Part shown: in pieces, positions 63,593-64,000 of the stretch
How positions within the stretch are numbered: the first letter of the stretch is position 1
How the letters are laid out: the number at the start of each line of letters is the position of its first letter
Origin: Pacificimonas aurantium
Lineage (GTDB): Bacteria > Pseudomonadota > Alphaproteobacteria > Sphingomonadales > Sphingomonadaceae
Direction of reading: 5' to 3'
DNA: 64,000 bases
Assembly (NCBI RefSeq): GCF_020092905.1
Contig: NZ_JAGSGB010000001.1
Location: 682,001 to 746,000, forward strand
The notes under the pieces: model-generated
Database searches by the model: none
The model's input: the letters and a program-made list of their open reading frames with translations, nothing else
Told to the model about the DNA's origin: nothing
Program-made: the position numbers and the translations under genes

Positions 63593-64000
63593 TGTGCGCT
63601 CTCCGGCTTTTTCATGGCGAGAATCGCGTAGACGTAGGTCAGTGCTGGGGCAGCCGCGACAGCGGCCCCGCGTTCAGGCTCGGGAACAAGCAGGTAGGCG
63701 GCATAGCAGAGCAGCGCGCGCATGATGAAATGGATGAAGCCGGCGGGGTCGTCCGCACCCCAGCCGTGCGGGACCCAGATCATGCCGGCGAAAACCGCCA
63801 TGCCCAGAATGACGAGATCGACCTCCCCGGCTTCCATCGCGGCAATGATGATGAAGGGCGACAGGAGCGTGATGACCCAGATGAAGCGCATGAACAGCTT
63901 TGCGACCGGATTGTCGTTCCCCTGCTTCCAGCGTCCGATCGTGCCGCGAATTCGATCGATCAGCAGGGCAATCGGAACCGGGGCCGCTGCGGCCGTGAAC
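63589..64000 (-). CDS. Small membrane protein in the SUF operon, 5' part cut by the window edge
   Basis: The frame is open from 63589 to the right edge with no stop, so the gene starts outside the window; an internal ATG at 63891 is less likely the start since GRWKQGNDNPVAKLF directly before it reads as continuous protein. At least 137 residues with about four hydrophobic segments (WVITLLSPFIIIAAM, LVILGMAVFAGMIWV). I do not recognise a family. Translationally coupled to sufD. Confidence 0.7.
   Translation of the reverse strand, partial: FTAAAAPVPIALLIDRIRGTIGRWKQGNDNPVAKLFMRFIWVITLLSPFIIIAAMEAGEVDLVILGMAVFAGMIWVPHGWGADDPAGFIHFIMRALLCYAAYLLVPEPERGAAVAAAPALTYVYAILAMKKPESAQ

Noticed and set aside
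1-64000. CRISPR array, rRNA operon, insertion sequence or riboswitch
   Set aside because: I saw no regularly spaced repeats, rRNA-like stretches, transposase genes or recognisable riboswitch cores when reading the window.

Overview
The window is about 64 kb of GC-rich DNA with short intergenic gaps and many ATGA/TGATG overlaps. Gene content (stand-alone hisB in a hisB-H-A-F-E-HIT operon, gltB/gltD, NDUFA9-like reductase, SUF genes, TonB receptors with secreted amidohydrolases, mltA-smr pair) points to an alphaproteobacterium, most likely Sphingomonadales. That placement is an inference from gene order and family content; no database search was possible.

Layout. 1-19.6 kb is core genome: histidine synthesis, a sodium:neurotransmitter-type symporter, an adenosine-kinase-like PfkB gene with a visible one-base frameshift, queG, an ABC exporter pair, a glutathione transferase, glutamate synthase, uppP and an NDUFA9-like protein. 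At 19.63 kb a tRNA-Leu(CAG) carries a small integrated element of about 2.7 kb. It is bounded by 21-bp direct repeats of the tRNA 3' end and holds a tyrosine integrase that has lost its C-terminal catalytic part, a probable type I restriction (HsdR) remnant and a serine recombinase.

22.7-50.2 kb is the most interesting part: a GntR/FCD regulator followed by a dense locus that looks built to consume hydroxyproline-containing protein or glycoprotein. It has all four enzymes of the D-hydroxyproline route to 2-oxoglutarate (4-hydroxyproline epimerase, D-amino-acid dehydrogenase, DapA-family pyrroline-4-hydroxy-2-carboxylate deaminase, 2-oxoglutarate semialdehyde dehydrogenase). Mixed among them are an exported GH127/GH146-type beta-L-arabinofuranosidase, an exported DUF885 metallopeptidase, three exported M38-type amidohydrolases, a cytosolic prolidase-like M24 enzyme, an exported M24 homologue with lost metal ligands, a TonB receptor, an RND pump and a secreted MetX-like hydrolase. 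Because GH127 enzymes are known to remove beta-L-arabinofuranose from hydroxyproline-linked arabinans of plant extensins, the combination suggests use of hydroxyproline-rich glycoproteins. Six promoter regions inside the locus share a 13-bp element close to GTATACGRTATMY, a good candidate operator for the GntR protein.

50.2-57.5 kb holds a nitroreductase, a second TonB receptor and a POT-family peptide transporter translationally coupled to two amidohydrolases, the second of which has lost its HxH metal motif; this may supply peptides to the same catabolism. 57.5-64 kb returns to core functions: MltA, a Smr-domain protein, an NHL beta-propeller protein and the 3' part of a SUF iron-sulfur operon running off the right edge.
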